A DNA stretch of 64,000 nt from Marinobacter sediminum (GTDB taxonomy: Bacteria > Pseudomonadota > Gammaproteobacteria > Pseudomonadales > Oleiphilaceae): contig NZ_JAEMQH010000002.1 of NCBI RefSeq assembly GCF_016820575.1, positions 558,001 to 622,000 on the forward strand, given 5' to 3'. The notes under the pieces were generated by a model. It did not search any database and was not told the DNA's origin. It was given only the letters and a program-made list of their open reading frames with translations. Made by a program: the position numbers and the translations under genes. Positions 20,792 to 30,203 of this stretch are shown piece after piece (the stretch's first letter is position 1; every line of letters starts with the position of its first letter).

Positions 20792-22321
20792 TCAGGCGTG
20801 TTGGTGCACCGGGCCGCTGTCGTTGTCGCCGGTGGCGTGCGCCATCAGGAACTGATCCAGCGCCCGAACATTTTCCTCATTCGCATACAGCCCCTGCTTG
20901 GTTCGCCGCCAGAGGATATCCTCGGAGGTGTGGGCCCACTCCTCAGTCATCAGGTACTCCACCTCGGCCTGGTAAAGTGTGCCGGCAAAGAGCACGCCCA
21001 AGTCTGCCATGCTGCTGCATCCTTTCAGGATGTCGTAGGAGCTGGTGCCGTAAGTGCGCACATACCGGCTGATCACGGCCTTATCCAACCACGGGAAATC
21101 GGCCGTCAATTTTAATTCCAGACTGTCGTGGTCGGCGAAATCACCGCCTGGTAGGGGCGCGGTCTTGGTCCAGCGCCCGCGGGCATTCGGGAAGAACTGG
21201 CACAGCTTGTCGGTGGCCGCTTCTGCCAGTTTCCGGTAGGTGGTGATCTTGCCACCGAACACCGAAATCAGGGGTGCTTTGCCGTTCTCGGCACTGACCT
21301 CAAATGAGTAGTCCCGGGAAGCCTTCTGGGCGTTTTCCTGCTCGTCGTCCATCAACGGGCGCACGCCAGAGTATGACCAGACCACATCCTCGGCGGTCAG
21401 CTGCCGTTTGAAATGGGAATTGACGATGTCTAGTAGGTACTCGGTCTCCTCCGGCGAAATCTTCGCTTTCCTGGGATCGCCCTCATAATCCACATCCGTG
21501 GTGCCGACCAGAGAGAATTCGTCCTCGTAGGGAATAACAAAAACGATGCGCTCATCTTCGTTCTGGAGGATGTAGGCCTCGGTGCCCTTGTTCATTCTGG
21601 GAACGACAATGTGACTGCCTTTCACCATGCGGATCATCTTGGGTGCCGGCATCGACAGGGTTTCGCCAAACAGGCTGCTTACCCAGGGGCCGGAAGCGTT
21701 GACGATCATTTTGGCAGTGACGGTTTCATCTGAGTTGTCAGCCATGTTCCGGAGCGTCACCTTCCAGTCGGCAGAGCCACGTTCAGCTTTCACGCACTTG
21801 GTGCGGGTCAGGATGCGGGCGCCGGACTGCTCAGCCTTTTTGGCGGTCAGGATTACGAGGCGGGCATCGTCCACCCAGCCATCCGAGTATTCAAAGCCCT
21901 TGGTAATTTCCGGCTTGAGCGGGTCAGAGCTGTCGAACTTGATCGAGCGCGAGCCCGGCAGCAGTTCTCGTTTGGCCAGGTGGTCATACAGGAACAGGCC
22001 CGTGCGAATCATCCAGGCTGGACGCAGGTGAGGGCGGTGGGGCAGTCGAAAGCGCATGGGCCACATGATGTGGGGCGAGTTGCGCAGCAGTGACTCGCGC
22101 TCGGCAAGTGCTTCCCGCACCAGGCGGAATTCGTAGTGCTCCAGGTATCGCAGGCCGCCGTGAATCAATTTGCTGCTGCTGGAGGAGGTTGCCGATGCAA
22201 GATCGTTCATTTCACACAGCAGTACTTTCAGTCCCCGGCCTGCCGCGTCCATGGCGATACCGGTGCCGTTGACCCCGCCGCCGACGACGACAACGTCATA
22301 GTGCTGGTGTTCTTTAGCCAT
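20792..22321 (-). CDS. glpD: aerobic glycerol-3-phosphate dehydrogenase
   Basis: A 509-residue FAD enzyme of the inner membrane face that oxidises glycerol-3-phosphate to dihydroxyacetone phosphate and passes electrons to quinone. The dinucleotide-binding motif VVVGGGVNGTGIAMDAAGRG starts at about residue 9. FAD-dependent oxidoreductase segments SSSKLIHGGLRYLE and FGGKITTYRKLAE follow. The ATG at 22321 has an AGGAG site; an upstream frame to 22384 was rejected. glpR lies upstream on the same strand with a 212-base gap, so glpD probably has its own promoter. That AT-rich gap contains TTCG/CGAA pieces resembling GlpR operator arms, but no clean palindrome. Confidence 0.96.
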   Translation of the reverse strand: MAKEHQHYDVVVVGGGVNGTGIAMDAAGRGLKVLLCEMNDLASATSSSSSKLIHGGLRYLEHYEFRLVREALAERESLLRNSPHIMWPMRFRLPHRPHLRPAWMIRTGLFLYDHLAKRELLPGSRSIKFDSSDPLKPEITKGFEYSDGWVDDARLVILTAKKAEQSGARILTRTKCVKAERGSADWKVTLRNMADNSDETVTAKMIVNASGPWVSSLFGETLSMPAPKMIRMVKGSHIVVPRMNKGTEAYILQNEDERIVFVIPYEDEFSLVGTTDVDYEGDPRKAKISPEETEYLLDIVNSHFKRQLTAEDVVWSYSGVRPLMDDEQENAQKASRDYSFEVSAENGKAPLISVFGGKITTYRKLAEAATDKLCQFFPNARGRWTKTAPLPGGDFADHDSLELKLTADFPWLDKAVISRYVRTYGTSSYDILKGCSSMADLGVLFAGTLYQAEVEYLMTEEWAHTSEDILWRRTKQGLYANEENVRALDQFLMAHATGDNDSGPVHQHA

Positions 22322-22533
22322 TGCTGCCTTTCTCCTGCCTGAGCCAAAAAAGCCAGCGCCAGAAAAATCACCCCGGCTGCTCACTTTTCGACCTAAATTA
22401 ACAACACGATCATTATGCGAAAGCGGAACATATTCGTAAAGGAAAATAGAGAAAAAAAACGAAAATAATAAGCGAAGGCCTGGGTGGGTTTTGAAGCGCT
22501 GGTTCTGAAGGTAATCGGGGCGAAAAACTTAGG

Positions 22534-23292
22534 TTAAACGATGTGCAATTCCACATTGTGCTCGGCCAGGGACTGGCTGATTTCGGAGGGCGGCTGCTTG
22601 TCAGTAAATACGTGGTCGGCCTGAGTAATGTTGCCCAGGCGCACCATGGCGTTGCGGCCAAATTTGGTGTGGTCGGCAGCCAGCAAAACCTGATTGGAGT
22701 TGGCGATGATGGCCTGGGCTACGCGTACTTCGCGGTAATCGAAATCCAGCAGTGAACCGTCGCTGTGGATACCGCTGATGCCAATGATGCCGAAGTCCAT
22801 CTTGAACTGATTGATGAAGTCCCGCGTGGCTTCGCCCACGATGCCACCGTCGCGATTACGTACTTCACCACCGGCAATGATCACGTGAAAATCCTCTTTC
22901 GCTGCGAGGATGGAGGCAACGTGCAGGTTGTTGGTAACGATCTGCAGGTTTTTGCGCTCCAGCAGAGCCTTGGCGATGGTTTCGGTGGTGGTGCCAATGT
23001 TGATGAACATGGAGGAGTTATCCGGGATCATCTTGACCATGGCGGCCGCGATGCGCTCTTTGGCCTCCAAATCCATGATCTTTCGAGCCTGGTACGCGGT
23101 ATTGGTGGTGCTGGAGTCGATACCGGCACCGCCGTGATGACGGCGTAACTTGTTCTGTTCGGCAAGCTCATTCAGGTCTCGGCGGATGGTCTGGGGCGTC
23201 ACCTTGAACTGATCAACGAGTTGCTCGGTGGTCACGAACCCGTTTTGCTGGATCAGCTCCATGATCAAGTCCTGTCGGCGCCGCTGTGCCAT
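22534..23292 (-). CDS. glpR: GlpR, DeoR-family glycerol-3-phosphate regulon repressor
   Basis: A 252-residue repressor. The N-terminal DeoR helix-turn-helix (FVTTEQLVDQFKVTPQTIRRDLNELAE) spans about 19-46. The C-terminal sugar-phosphate sensing domain includes DNSSMFINIGTTTETIAKALL near residue 93. Glycerol-3-phosphate is the inducer in this family. It lies between glpD and the glpK remnant, the usual neighbourhood of glpR. Confidence 0.93.
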   Translation of the reverse strand: MAQRRRQDLIMELIQQNGFVTTEQLVDQFKVTPQTIRRDLNELAEQNKLRRHHGGAGIDSSTTNTAYQARKIMDLEAKERIAAAMVKMIPDNSSMFINIGTTTETIAKALLERKNLQIVTNNLHVASILAAKEDFHVIIAGGEVRNRDGGIVGEATRDFINQFKMDFGIIGISGIHSDGSLLDFDYREVRVAQAIIANSNQVLLAADHTKFGRNAMVRLGNITQADHVFTDKQPPSEISQSLAEHNVELHIV

Positions 23293-23528
23293 GGCATTTA
23301 CCTCCGCGTGATTTCTTTTTCTGATGCGAAACAGTGAGCGTCTGAAAACATTCCCGAAGTTTAGTGCTTAAGGCCAGTTTGTGCAGCCTTTTTAATGGCT
23401 TGTCTCAACTCGGCTGAACCTGCATGGGAAAATCTCTTGGCATTTATGTTCAAAAAGGTAAAAAGCCGAAAAAAATAGAACCTCACCAAATAAAGTCCCA
23501 TAAAAAGAACCCGGACCATGAGCAGCCA

Positions 23529-23606
23529 ATGACCCATTACCTTCTCTCCATCGATCGAGGCACCATCGGTTCCCGCACTATCCTTGTTTGCCTCGGTCGG
23601 CTCTGA
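23529..23606 (+). pseudogene. glpK: remnant of the 5' end of glycerol kinase
   Basis: A 25-codon frame begins MTHYLLSIDRGT and continues with SRTIL. This matches the N-terminus of FGGY glycerol kinases (xxYLLSIDQGTTSSRAI), with Q to R and TT-S to TI-G changes in the phosphate-binding loop. It then stops, one base before the end of the convergent regulator gene; the remaining roughly 470 residues are absent. It is divergent from glpR, where an intact glpK would be expected. I read this as a deletion scar. The 236 bases between it and glpR hold no gene. The frame extends upstream to 23424 without kinase similarity. Confidence 0.6.
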
Positions 23607-23607
23607 G

Positions 23608-25521
23608 TCAGCGGATCCCTAGTTCGCGCAATCTCTTGTAAAGTGTGTTGCGGCTTATGGAAAGCTGTCGCGCGGTCTCCGACACGTTGCCGGTGCACTC
23701 CCGATAAACCTGCAAGGTTCGGGTGAGTGGGTCGGTCGGAGGCTCAGGGTCTTGCTCCGGGTTGCTCAGGCTGGCCCGGTCAGCGCGATCTGGCCGGCTT
23801 TGCTGGGTGGGTGAGGCCGTGTCGTATTCCGCCAAAAAGTCCTCCGGCAAATGCCAGATATCCACTTCTTCGCCGTCGGCAATCGCGATGGCGACCCGCA
23901 GTACATTGACTAACTGCCGAATGTTGCCCGGCCAGGGGTGGTTTTCCAGCGCCGACAGCACCTGAGGGGGTAGTTCCTCACACTGGCCCGGATCCCGGTG
24001 CTGGCGGTAAATATCCTGGATCAGCTCTCGTTTGTCGGTGCGTTGGCGCAGGGGCGGTAGCTGCACCGACAAGCCGTTAATCCGGTAAAACAGATCCGCC
24101 CGGAACTGACCGGCGTCAATTCGTGAAGAAAGAGGCCTGTTGGTCGCAGTGATCAACAGGATGTCCACGGGCACACTCTCGGTGGAGCCGACCGGGGTGA
24201 CAACGCGCTCCTGCAGCACCCGAAGCAGGCGGGATTGCGCGGCCAGTGGCATTTCGCCAATTTCATCGAGAAACAGAATGCCCTTGTGGGCTTTTCGGAT
24301 TAAGCCCAGCGAGCCCTGCGCCCGCGCGCCGGTAAAGGCGCCCGATTCGTAGCCAAACAGCTCTGACTCCACCAGCTCCGGCGGGATAGCCGCGCAATTG
24401 ACCGCCACCAATGGTTCATTGCAGCGCGGACTGGCCCGGTGCAGGGCTTTCACCATAACCTCCTTGCCCACCCCTGTTTCGCCGGTGATCAGTACCGGTA
24501 CCCCACGGTGGAGTACTTTAAGCGACTGATCGGCACAGCGACGCACCGAGTTGTCACCGTACTCAAGGCTGGAGAGATCCTGGCGCGACGTTATGTCGCG
24601 GCTATCCGGGTTGGCCTGTGAGTCGGGGTTTCCGGCAGCGGCTGTCGTGGTGGTGGCCGCGCTGGTGGGTGCAGATGGTCGCTTCAGCCGGGCGCTCAGG
24701 CGTACTTTGCCCCTGGTGACAAGCTGTATGGCGGTGTGCTCGGGGTGGCCCAGGATGTGCTGGCGAGAACTGGTGAACAGTTCGTCGAGGTAACGCTGCA
24801 CCGTGCTGGTGGCCAGCAGCTGGTCGGCGCGCTGGTTGCTGGCCACGACCTTACCCGTGCTGTCGCAAATCAGGATGCCGGACCAGGGGCTGTCGAAATT
24901 GTCAGCGGTGGTATTCAGGGTGATCTGGACGTGGCTGGCTTCGAATTGCCGAATGATCAAACGATTTTCCACCGACTGGGACAGCAGGCGCACCATGCCC
25001 AGGGTGTGGGCCTGGGGCAGGTAGGCGTCGCTGAAGACGCTGAGCACGCCCGCGAGCTGTTTCTCAGTGTCGAAAATGGGCGCGGCCGAACCAATCAGAC
25101 TGCGGAACTGTTTGAGAAAATGTTCATTGCGCTGGACTTGAACGGGCAGTTGGCTGGCAATCGCGGTGCCAATGGCGTTGGTGCCGCACACGGATTCCTG
25201 CCAGTTGGCGCCACGCTGGAGCCAGGGGCGGAGGCGGGCGTCGGTGACGCGCTCATCACCCCAGCTTTTAAGGATGGTGGCGTCCGGGTCGGCCATCAGG
25301 ATCAGGCAGCGGCTGCTGGATAGGACGTTCCGGTAATAGGGCACCACTTCGGCAGCAGTGCTGGTCATCAGTTCCTGGTGCTTCAGCTCGACTTCTTTCA
25401 GATAGGCCGGATCGGCGATTTGGGGTGCCGGTTTGTCGTCGTGGCCTAGGCCCCAGGCCAGGCAGCGGTTCCAGGAGTCGGTTACGAGCTGTCGTTCTTC
25501 TGAGCGTTCGTTTTTTCGCAT
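23608..25521 (-). CDS. sigma-54-dependent transcriptional activator, AcoR-like
   Basis: A 637-residue bacterial enhancer-binding protein. An N-terminal GAF-type sensory region spans about 45-210. A linker rich in Ala, Thr, Asn and Pro follows. The AAA+ domain has Walker A GETGVGKE near 347, the sigma-54 contact loop GAFTGA at 394-399, and Walker B GILFLDEIGEM. The Fis-type helix-turn-helix is at the C-terminus (GNVSETARQLSISRNTLYKRL). The ATG at 25521 was preferred to a TTG at 25617. It is divergent from the glycerol transporter operon, whose upstream region has a sigma-54 promoter, so it probably activates that operon. The family includes AcoR; the inducer here is unknown. Confidence 0.88.
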   Translation of the reverse strand: MRKNERSEERQLVTDSWNRCLAWGLGHDDKPAPQIADPAYLKEVELKHQELMTSTAAEVVPYYRNVLSSSRCLILMADPDATILKSWGDERVTDARLRPWLQRGANWQESVCGTNAIGTAIASQLPVQVQRNEHFLKQFRSLIGSAAPIFDTEKQLAGVLSVFSDAYLPQAHTLGMVRLLSQSVENRLIIRQFEASHVQITLNTTADNFDSPWSGILICDSTGKVVASNQRADQLLATSTVQRYLDELFTSSRQHILGHPEHTAIQLVTRGKVRLSARLKRPSAPTSAATTTTAAAGNPDSQANPDSRDITSRQDLSSLEYGDNSVRRCADQSLKVLHRGVPVLITGETGVGKEVMVKALHRASPRCNEPLVAVNCAAIPPELVESELFGYESGAFTGARAQGSLGLIRKAHKGILFLDEIGEMPLAAQSRLLRVLQERVVTPVGSTESVPVDILLITATNRPLSSRIDAGQFRADLFYRINGLSVQLPPLRQRTDKRELIQDIYRQHRDPGQCEELPPQVLSALENHPWPGNIRQLVNVLRVAIAIADGEEVDIWHLPEDFLAEYDTASPTQQSRPDRADRASLSNPEQDPEPPTDPLTRTLQVYRECTGNVSETARQLSISRNTLYKRLRELGIR

Positions 25522-25576
25522 AACCCTGATCCCGGTGGTCGCCTTAGCTTTTATTGTTGGCCGAGTGCGCCGTAAC

Positions 25577-25677
25577 TGTTCAGATTGGTGGCACGAATTG
25601 TTCAATGATGTGTTCAATTGACCGGTTCGTCAATGTTCAAACTGCACAAAACAGTGTTAAACGAACATTCGAACATT
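25577..25677. promoter_or_regulatory. cluster of six TGTTC/GAACA half-sites
   Basis: TGTTC occurs at 25577, 25599, 25611 and 25634, and GAACA at 25663 and 25671, all within 100 bases. The last two are in tandem CGAACATT copies. They lie 80-180 bases upstream of the sigma-54 promoter, where enhancer-binding proteins usually bind. GlpR of E. coli recognises similar TGTTCG/CGAACA arms, so GlpR binding is the main alternative. Confidence 0.6.
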
Positions 25678-25724
25678 GGCGGAAAGATTTTTGAAGATCT
25701 GAAAAAATGTCTAAAAAACAGAGT

Positions 25725-25744
25725 TGTAAGTGTTTGCACTTACA
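25725..25744. promoter_or_regulatory. 20-bp perfect inverted repeat upstream of the transporter
   Basis: TGTAAGTG, a 4-base spacer, then CACTTACA. It lies 13 bases upstream of the -24 element, and no T tract follows, so an operator is more likely than a terminator. The bound protein is unknown. Confidence 0.6.
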
Positions 25745-25757
25745 GTCTGCACAAAAG

Positions 25758-25773
25758 TGGTACATGGATTGCG
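25758..25773 (+). promoter_or_regulatory. sigma-54 (RpoN) promoter of the glycerol transporter operon
   Basis: TGGTACATGGATTGCG has the invariant GG and GC of -24/-12 promoters, spaced by exactly 10 bases, and matches TGGCAC-N5-TTGCA in all but two positions. It is 80 bases before the first gene and next to a divergent sigma-54 activator gene. The 332-base interval 25522-25853 holds this promoter and the sites above, and no gene. Confidence 0.72.
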
Positions 25774-25853
25774 TTGGCGTTTGGCATTTGTAGTGTTCGG
25801 AGTCCGCCAACACACTCCGCTTAGCGTTCGCAAAAGAACAAAAAGGAAGGTCT

Positions 25854-26948
25854 ATGTCCTTAGTACTGGAGAATCTCTCCCATGAGGTCGATGGTGTCGA
25901 TTTCATCCGGGATGCCAACCTCACCTTTGAGGCGGGTTCTTTCAATGTTCTGCTTGGTCGTACCCTGGCTGGGAAAACGTCTCTGATGCGCCTGATGGCT
26001 GGTCTGGATAAGCCGACCAGCGGCCGCCTGATCTATAACGGCACCGACGTAACTGGCCAGTCAGTCCAGAGCCGCAACATTTCGATGATCTATCAGCAGT
26101 TCATCAACTACCCGAACCTCACCGTCTACGAAAACATTGCCTCACCGCTGCGTCTGGCCAAGACACCCGAGAGCGAGATCGATCGTCGGGTTAAGGAAAC
26201 CGCCTCGATGCTGCAAATCGAGCCGTTGCTAAAGCGTCACCCCCTGGAGTTGTCTGGTGGCCAGCAGCAGCGCACGGCCATGGCCCGTGCCCTCGTCAAG
26301 GATTCGACCCTGGTGCTGTTTGATGAGCCCCTGGTAAACCTGGACTACAAACTGCGGGAAGAGCTGCGGGCGGAGCTGCGTCATCTGTTCCGGGAGCGCC
26401 AGTGCATCGCCGTGTACGCAACTACGGAAGCCAATGAAGCACTCGCCCTAGGTGGCACGACGACCCTGTTGCACGAAGGAAAAGTGGTGCAGAGCGGGCC
26501 GGTGATGGATGTATACCGGGCACCGGTCAATACGCTGGCAGCCCAGTTGTTCAGCGAGCCGCCCATGAACATGATTCGGGGCCGGGTATCGGCCACCGAA
26601 GTCACCTTTGACGAATACTCCCATCACGCCCTGACACAGGGGCTGTCAAAGCTGACGCCTGGCGATTACTGGTTCGGTATTCGCCCAAGTCACATCGGCC
26701 TGGTGCCGACCAGCGATGATGATCTTGAAATGTCTATGGAGGTGGAGCTGAGCGAAATCAGTGGCTCGGAAACCTTCATGCACGTTGAGAACAGTCATTT
26801 CGAAATGGTGCTGCAGCTGATGGGCGTTCATTCCTACCACACCGGTGCGCCGGTCAAGGTCTACCTGCCGATCAATAAGCTGTTCGTATTCGACAGCAAC
26901 GAACAGCTGGTGCACACCCCGTCCCAGGTTTCAGGAGGAGCTGCCTGA
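25854..26948 (+). CDS. glpS: glycerol ABC transporter ATPase, GlpS type
   Basis: A 364-residue cytoplasmic ATPase of the MalK/CUT1 group. Walker A is the unusual GRTLAGKTS near residue 35. The signature LSGGQQQR near 134 and Walker B LVLFDEP near 155 are canonical. The switch region reads YATTEANEAL where the family norm is VTHDQxEA, so the switch histidine is missing. A C-terminal TOBE-type domain follows. This pattern matches GlpS of the rhizobial glpSTPQUV glycerol importer. It is the first gene of the operon and overlaps glpT by one base (TGATG). Confidence 0.86.
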   Translation: MSLVLENLSHEVDGVDFIRDANLTFEAGSFNVLLGRTLAGKTSLMRLMAGLDKPTSGRLIYNGTDVTGQSVQSRNISMIYQQFINYPNLTVYENIASPLRLAKTPESEIDRRVKETASMLQIEPLLKRHPLELSGGQQQRTAMARALVKDSTLVLFDEPLVNLDYKLREELRAELRHLFRERQCIAVYATTEANEALALGGTTTLLHEGKVVQSGPVMDVYRAPVNTLAAQLFSEPPMNMIRGRVSATEVTFDEYSHHALTQGLSKLTPGDYWFGIRPSHIGLVPTSDDDLEMSMEVELSEISGSETFMHVENSHFEMVLQLMGVHSYHTGAPVKVYLPINKLFVFDSNEQLVHTPSQVSGGAA

Positions 26949-28047
26949 TGGCTGAAATTCAATTGAAATCGCTGGCGCACAGCTACAGTGCCACGCCAAC
27001 CGGAGCGGAAGACTACGCCATTCGCCAACTCGACCATGTTTGGGAGAAGGGTGGTGCGTACGCACTGTTGGGCCCCTCGGGTTGTGGCAAGAGCACCATG
27101 CTCAACATCATTTCCGGACTGCTGGCGCCCTCTGAGGGTGATGTACTGTTCGATGGCCGCCGGGTGAATGAATTATCGCCCAGGGAACGCAACATCGCTC
27201 AGGTGTTCCAGTTCCCGGTGATCTACGACTCGATGACCGTATTCGACAACCTGGCGTTCCCGCTCAAGAACAACAAGGTGCCCACCTCCCAGATCAAGGC
27301 CCGGGTCCACGAGATCGCGGAAGTGCTGGAAATTGGGGACAAACTCTACAAAAAGGCGAAGAACCTGACTGCTGATGAAAAGCAGAAAGTGTCCATGGGG
27401 CGCGGCCTGGTGCGCGAGGACGTCTCCGCGATCCTGTTTGACGAGCCTCTGACGGTGATCGATCCACAGCTGAAGTGGAAGTTGCGACGCAAGCTCAAGC
27501 AGATCCACGAAAAGTTCGACATCACTATGGTGTACGTCACCCATGACCAGCTTGAGGCGTCCACCTTCGCTGACAAGATCGCGGTGATGTACGGGGGGCA
27601 GATTGTTCAGTTCGGTACGCCAACGGAGCTGTTCGAGCGGCCTAACCACACCTTCGTGGGTTTCTTTATCGGCAGTCCGGGGATGAACCTGATCCCCGTT
27701 GAGCGGCGCCCGGAAGGGGTGATGTTCAACGGTGTGTTCGTGCCGCTTGAGGCCTGGCAGAACAACCTGCTGCAACGGGTGAAGAGCGATAACCTGAAGA
27801 TTGGTATTCGCCCGGAATTTATCGAAATTTCTGAAAGCCCGTCGGATGACTCTCTGGAGGCTTCGGTTCTGGACGTGGAGGACCTTGGCACCTACAAGAT
27901 TGTCACCGTTGAGGTGGGTGGCCAGAAGCTGAAAGTGCGCCAGAGCGAAGACTTCCACAGCGACGTGGGCGCCAGTGTTCATCTCCTTTTCCCGAAACAG
28001 TGGCTGATGCTGTACGTGGATGAGTTTCTGATCAAGGAGCAGCAGTG

Positions 28048-28048
<1 letters not shown>
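26948..28048 (+). CDS. glpT: glycerol ABC transporter ATPase, GlpT type
   Basis: A 366-residue ATPase, partner of GlpS. Walker [10 protein letters not shown] near residue 44 and the switch region YVTHDQLEAS near 200 are canonical. The ABC signature is replaced by LTADEKQKVSMGR where LSGGQ is expected, so this subunit cannot offer a normal signature to its partner's ATP site. A C-terminal TOBE-type regulatory domain is present. It is joined to the genes on both sides by one-base stop/start overlaps. The name follows the rhizobial glycerol operon and is unrelated to the E. coli glycerol-3-phosphate antiporter GlpT. Confidence 0.85.
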
Positions 28049-28914
<866 letters not shown>

Positions 28915-28924
28915 GGAGGGCGCG

Positions 28925-29731
28925 ATGAAACAGACACGTTCCAAAAACATCGGGATCACGATCTACATCGTGCTGCTGCTGACGCCGATCTACTGGTTGC
29001 TGAACATGTCGTTCAAGACGAACCAGGAGATTCTGAGCGGGCTGACCCTTTGGCCGGAGAATTTCACCTTCGCCAACTACGCGACCATCTTTACCGACCC
29101 GAGCTGGTACAACGGTTACCTGAACTCCATGCTGTACGTCTCGATTAACGTGGTGATCACGCTGCTGGTGGCGCTGCCGGCCGCCTACGCATTCAGCCGC
29201 TACAAGTTCGTCGGCGACAAGCATCTGTTCTTCTGGTTGCTGAGTAACCGGATGGCACCGCCCGCGGTTTTCCTGCTGCCATTCTTTCAACTGTATTCGT
29301 CCATTGGCCTGTTCGATACCCACATTGCGGTCGCCCTGGCGCACTGCCTGTTCAATGTGCCGCTGGCGGTCTGGATCCTGGAGGGCTTTATGTCCGGGGT
29401 ACCGCGCGAGTACGACGAAATGGCCTACATTGATGGTTACAGTTTCCCCAAATTCTTCGTGAAGATCTTTTTGCCGATGATTCGGTCCGGCATTGGTGTA
29501 ACCGCGTTCTTCGCGTTCATGTTCTCATGGGTTGAGCTGCTGCTGGCGCGAACGCTGACGTCAGTGGATGCCCAGCCCATCGCCGCCATCATGACCCGAA
29601 CGGTGGGGGCGAGCGGGATCGACTGGGGGGTTCTGGCGGCAGCCGGTGTGCTCACCATCATTCCCGGCATTCTGGTGATCTGGTTCGTGCGCAACCACGT
29701 TGCCACTGGCTTCGCTCTTGGACGCGTTTAA
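28925..29731 (+). CDS. glpQ: glycerol ABC transporter permease, GlpQ type
   Basis: A 268-residue inner-membrane permease with six predicted helices. The N-terminal helix ITIYIVLLLTPIYWLLNMSF is typical of MalG-like subunits. The EAA coupling loop (YDEMAYIDGYSFPKFFVKIFLP) lies near residue 160. It sits 10 bases after glpP with an AAGGAGG site. The name follows the rhizobial operon and is not related to glycerophosphodiesterase GlpQ of E. coli. Confidence 0.88.
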   Translation: MKQTRSKNIGITIYIVLLLTPIYWLLNMSFKTNQEILSGLTLWPENFTFANYATIFTDPSWYNGYLNSMLYVSINVVITLLVALPAAYAFSRYKFVGDKHLFFWLLSNRMAPPAVFLLPFFQLYSSIGLFDTHIAVALAHCLFNVPLAVWILEGFMSGVPREYDEMAYIDGYSFPKFFVKIFLPMIRSGIGVTAFFAFMFSWVELLLARTLTSVDAQPIAAIMTRTVGASGIDWGVLAAAGVLTIIPGILVIWFVRNHVATGFALGRV

Positions 29732-29743
29732 AGGAGAACAGAC

Positions 29744-30019
29744 ATGCTTGCGTGGATGAACTGGACTCCGTCCGTTGCCATTTTTTTCGCTGTCATTGCA
29801 GCCATTCTGGCGGTGATGACCGTTTACGAAATTGTGTCCCCTTGCACCGAGCGTAAGGGCTTTCTGCCCATCGCCACCACACGGGGTGATCGCCTGTTCA
29901 TTGGCCTGCTGTCGGCGGCGTATATCCACCTGACCTTTCTCGCGGTCAGCGATATCACGTTGCTGGTTGCGCTGGCGGTGTCGGTGGTTTGGCTGCTGGT
30001 GCTGTTGCGCTGGGGTTAG
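29744..30019 (+). CDS. glpU: small membrane protein of glycerol transporters, GlpU (DUF2160)
   Basis: A 91-residue protein with two to three hydrophobic segments and a conserved central ERKGFLPIATTRGDRLFIGLL stretch, characteristic of DUF2160 proteins found in glycerol ABC operons. Its biochemical role is not established; a location with the permeases is inferred. It sits 12 bases after glpQ with a GGAG site. Confidence 0.82.
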   Translation: MLAWMNWTPSVAIFFAVIAAILAVMTVYEIVSPCTERKGFLPIATTRGDRLFIGLLSAAYIHLTFLAVSDITLLVALAVSVVWLLVLLRWG

Positions 30020-30203
30020 CCGGATCACCTTAGACCGGGTGCCGGTTGTAAAGATTTCGCAAACGAACTAATTTCTGAATCATGGTCGGAACCGAGCAGT
30101 TTTCGGTTTCGACGTGAAAGAATAGCGACGTATGAGCGCTATGACTCTGGAAGCGGGACAGAGGCTGTTCCGCTCCATTCAATAAGGACGAACGAGGTTG
30201 GAT

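Noticed and set aside
22322..22533. GlpR operator before glpD
   Set aside because: Only scattered TTCG and CGAA pieces are seen; no palindrome of sufficient quality to annotate.
23424..23528. N-terminal extension of the glycerol kinase remnant as a separate small protein
   Set aside because: The extension is Lys-rich, has no ribosome-binding site at its ATG and no similarity; it is probably the old glpR-glpK intergenic region.
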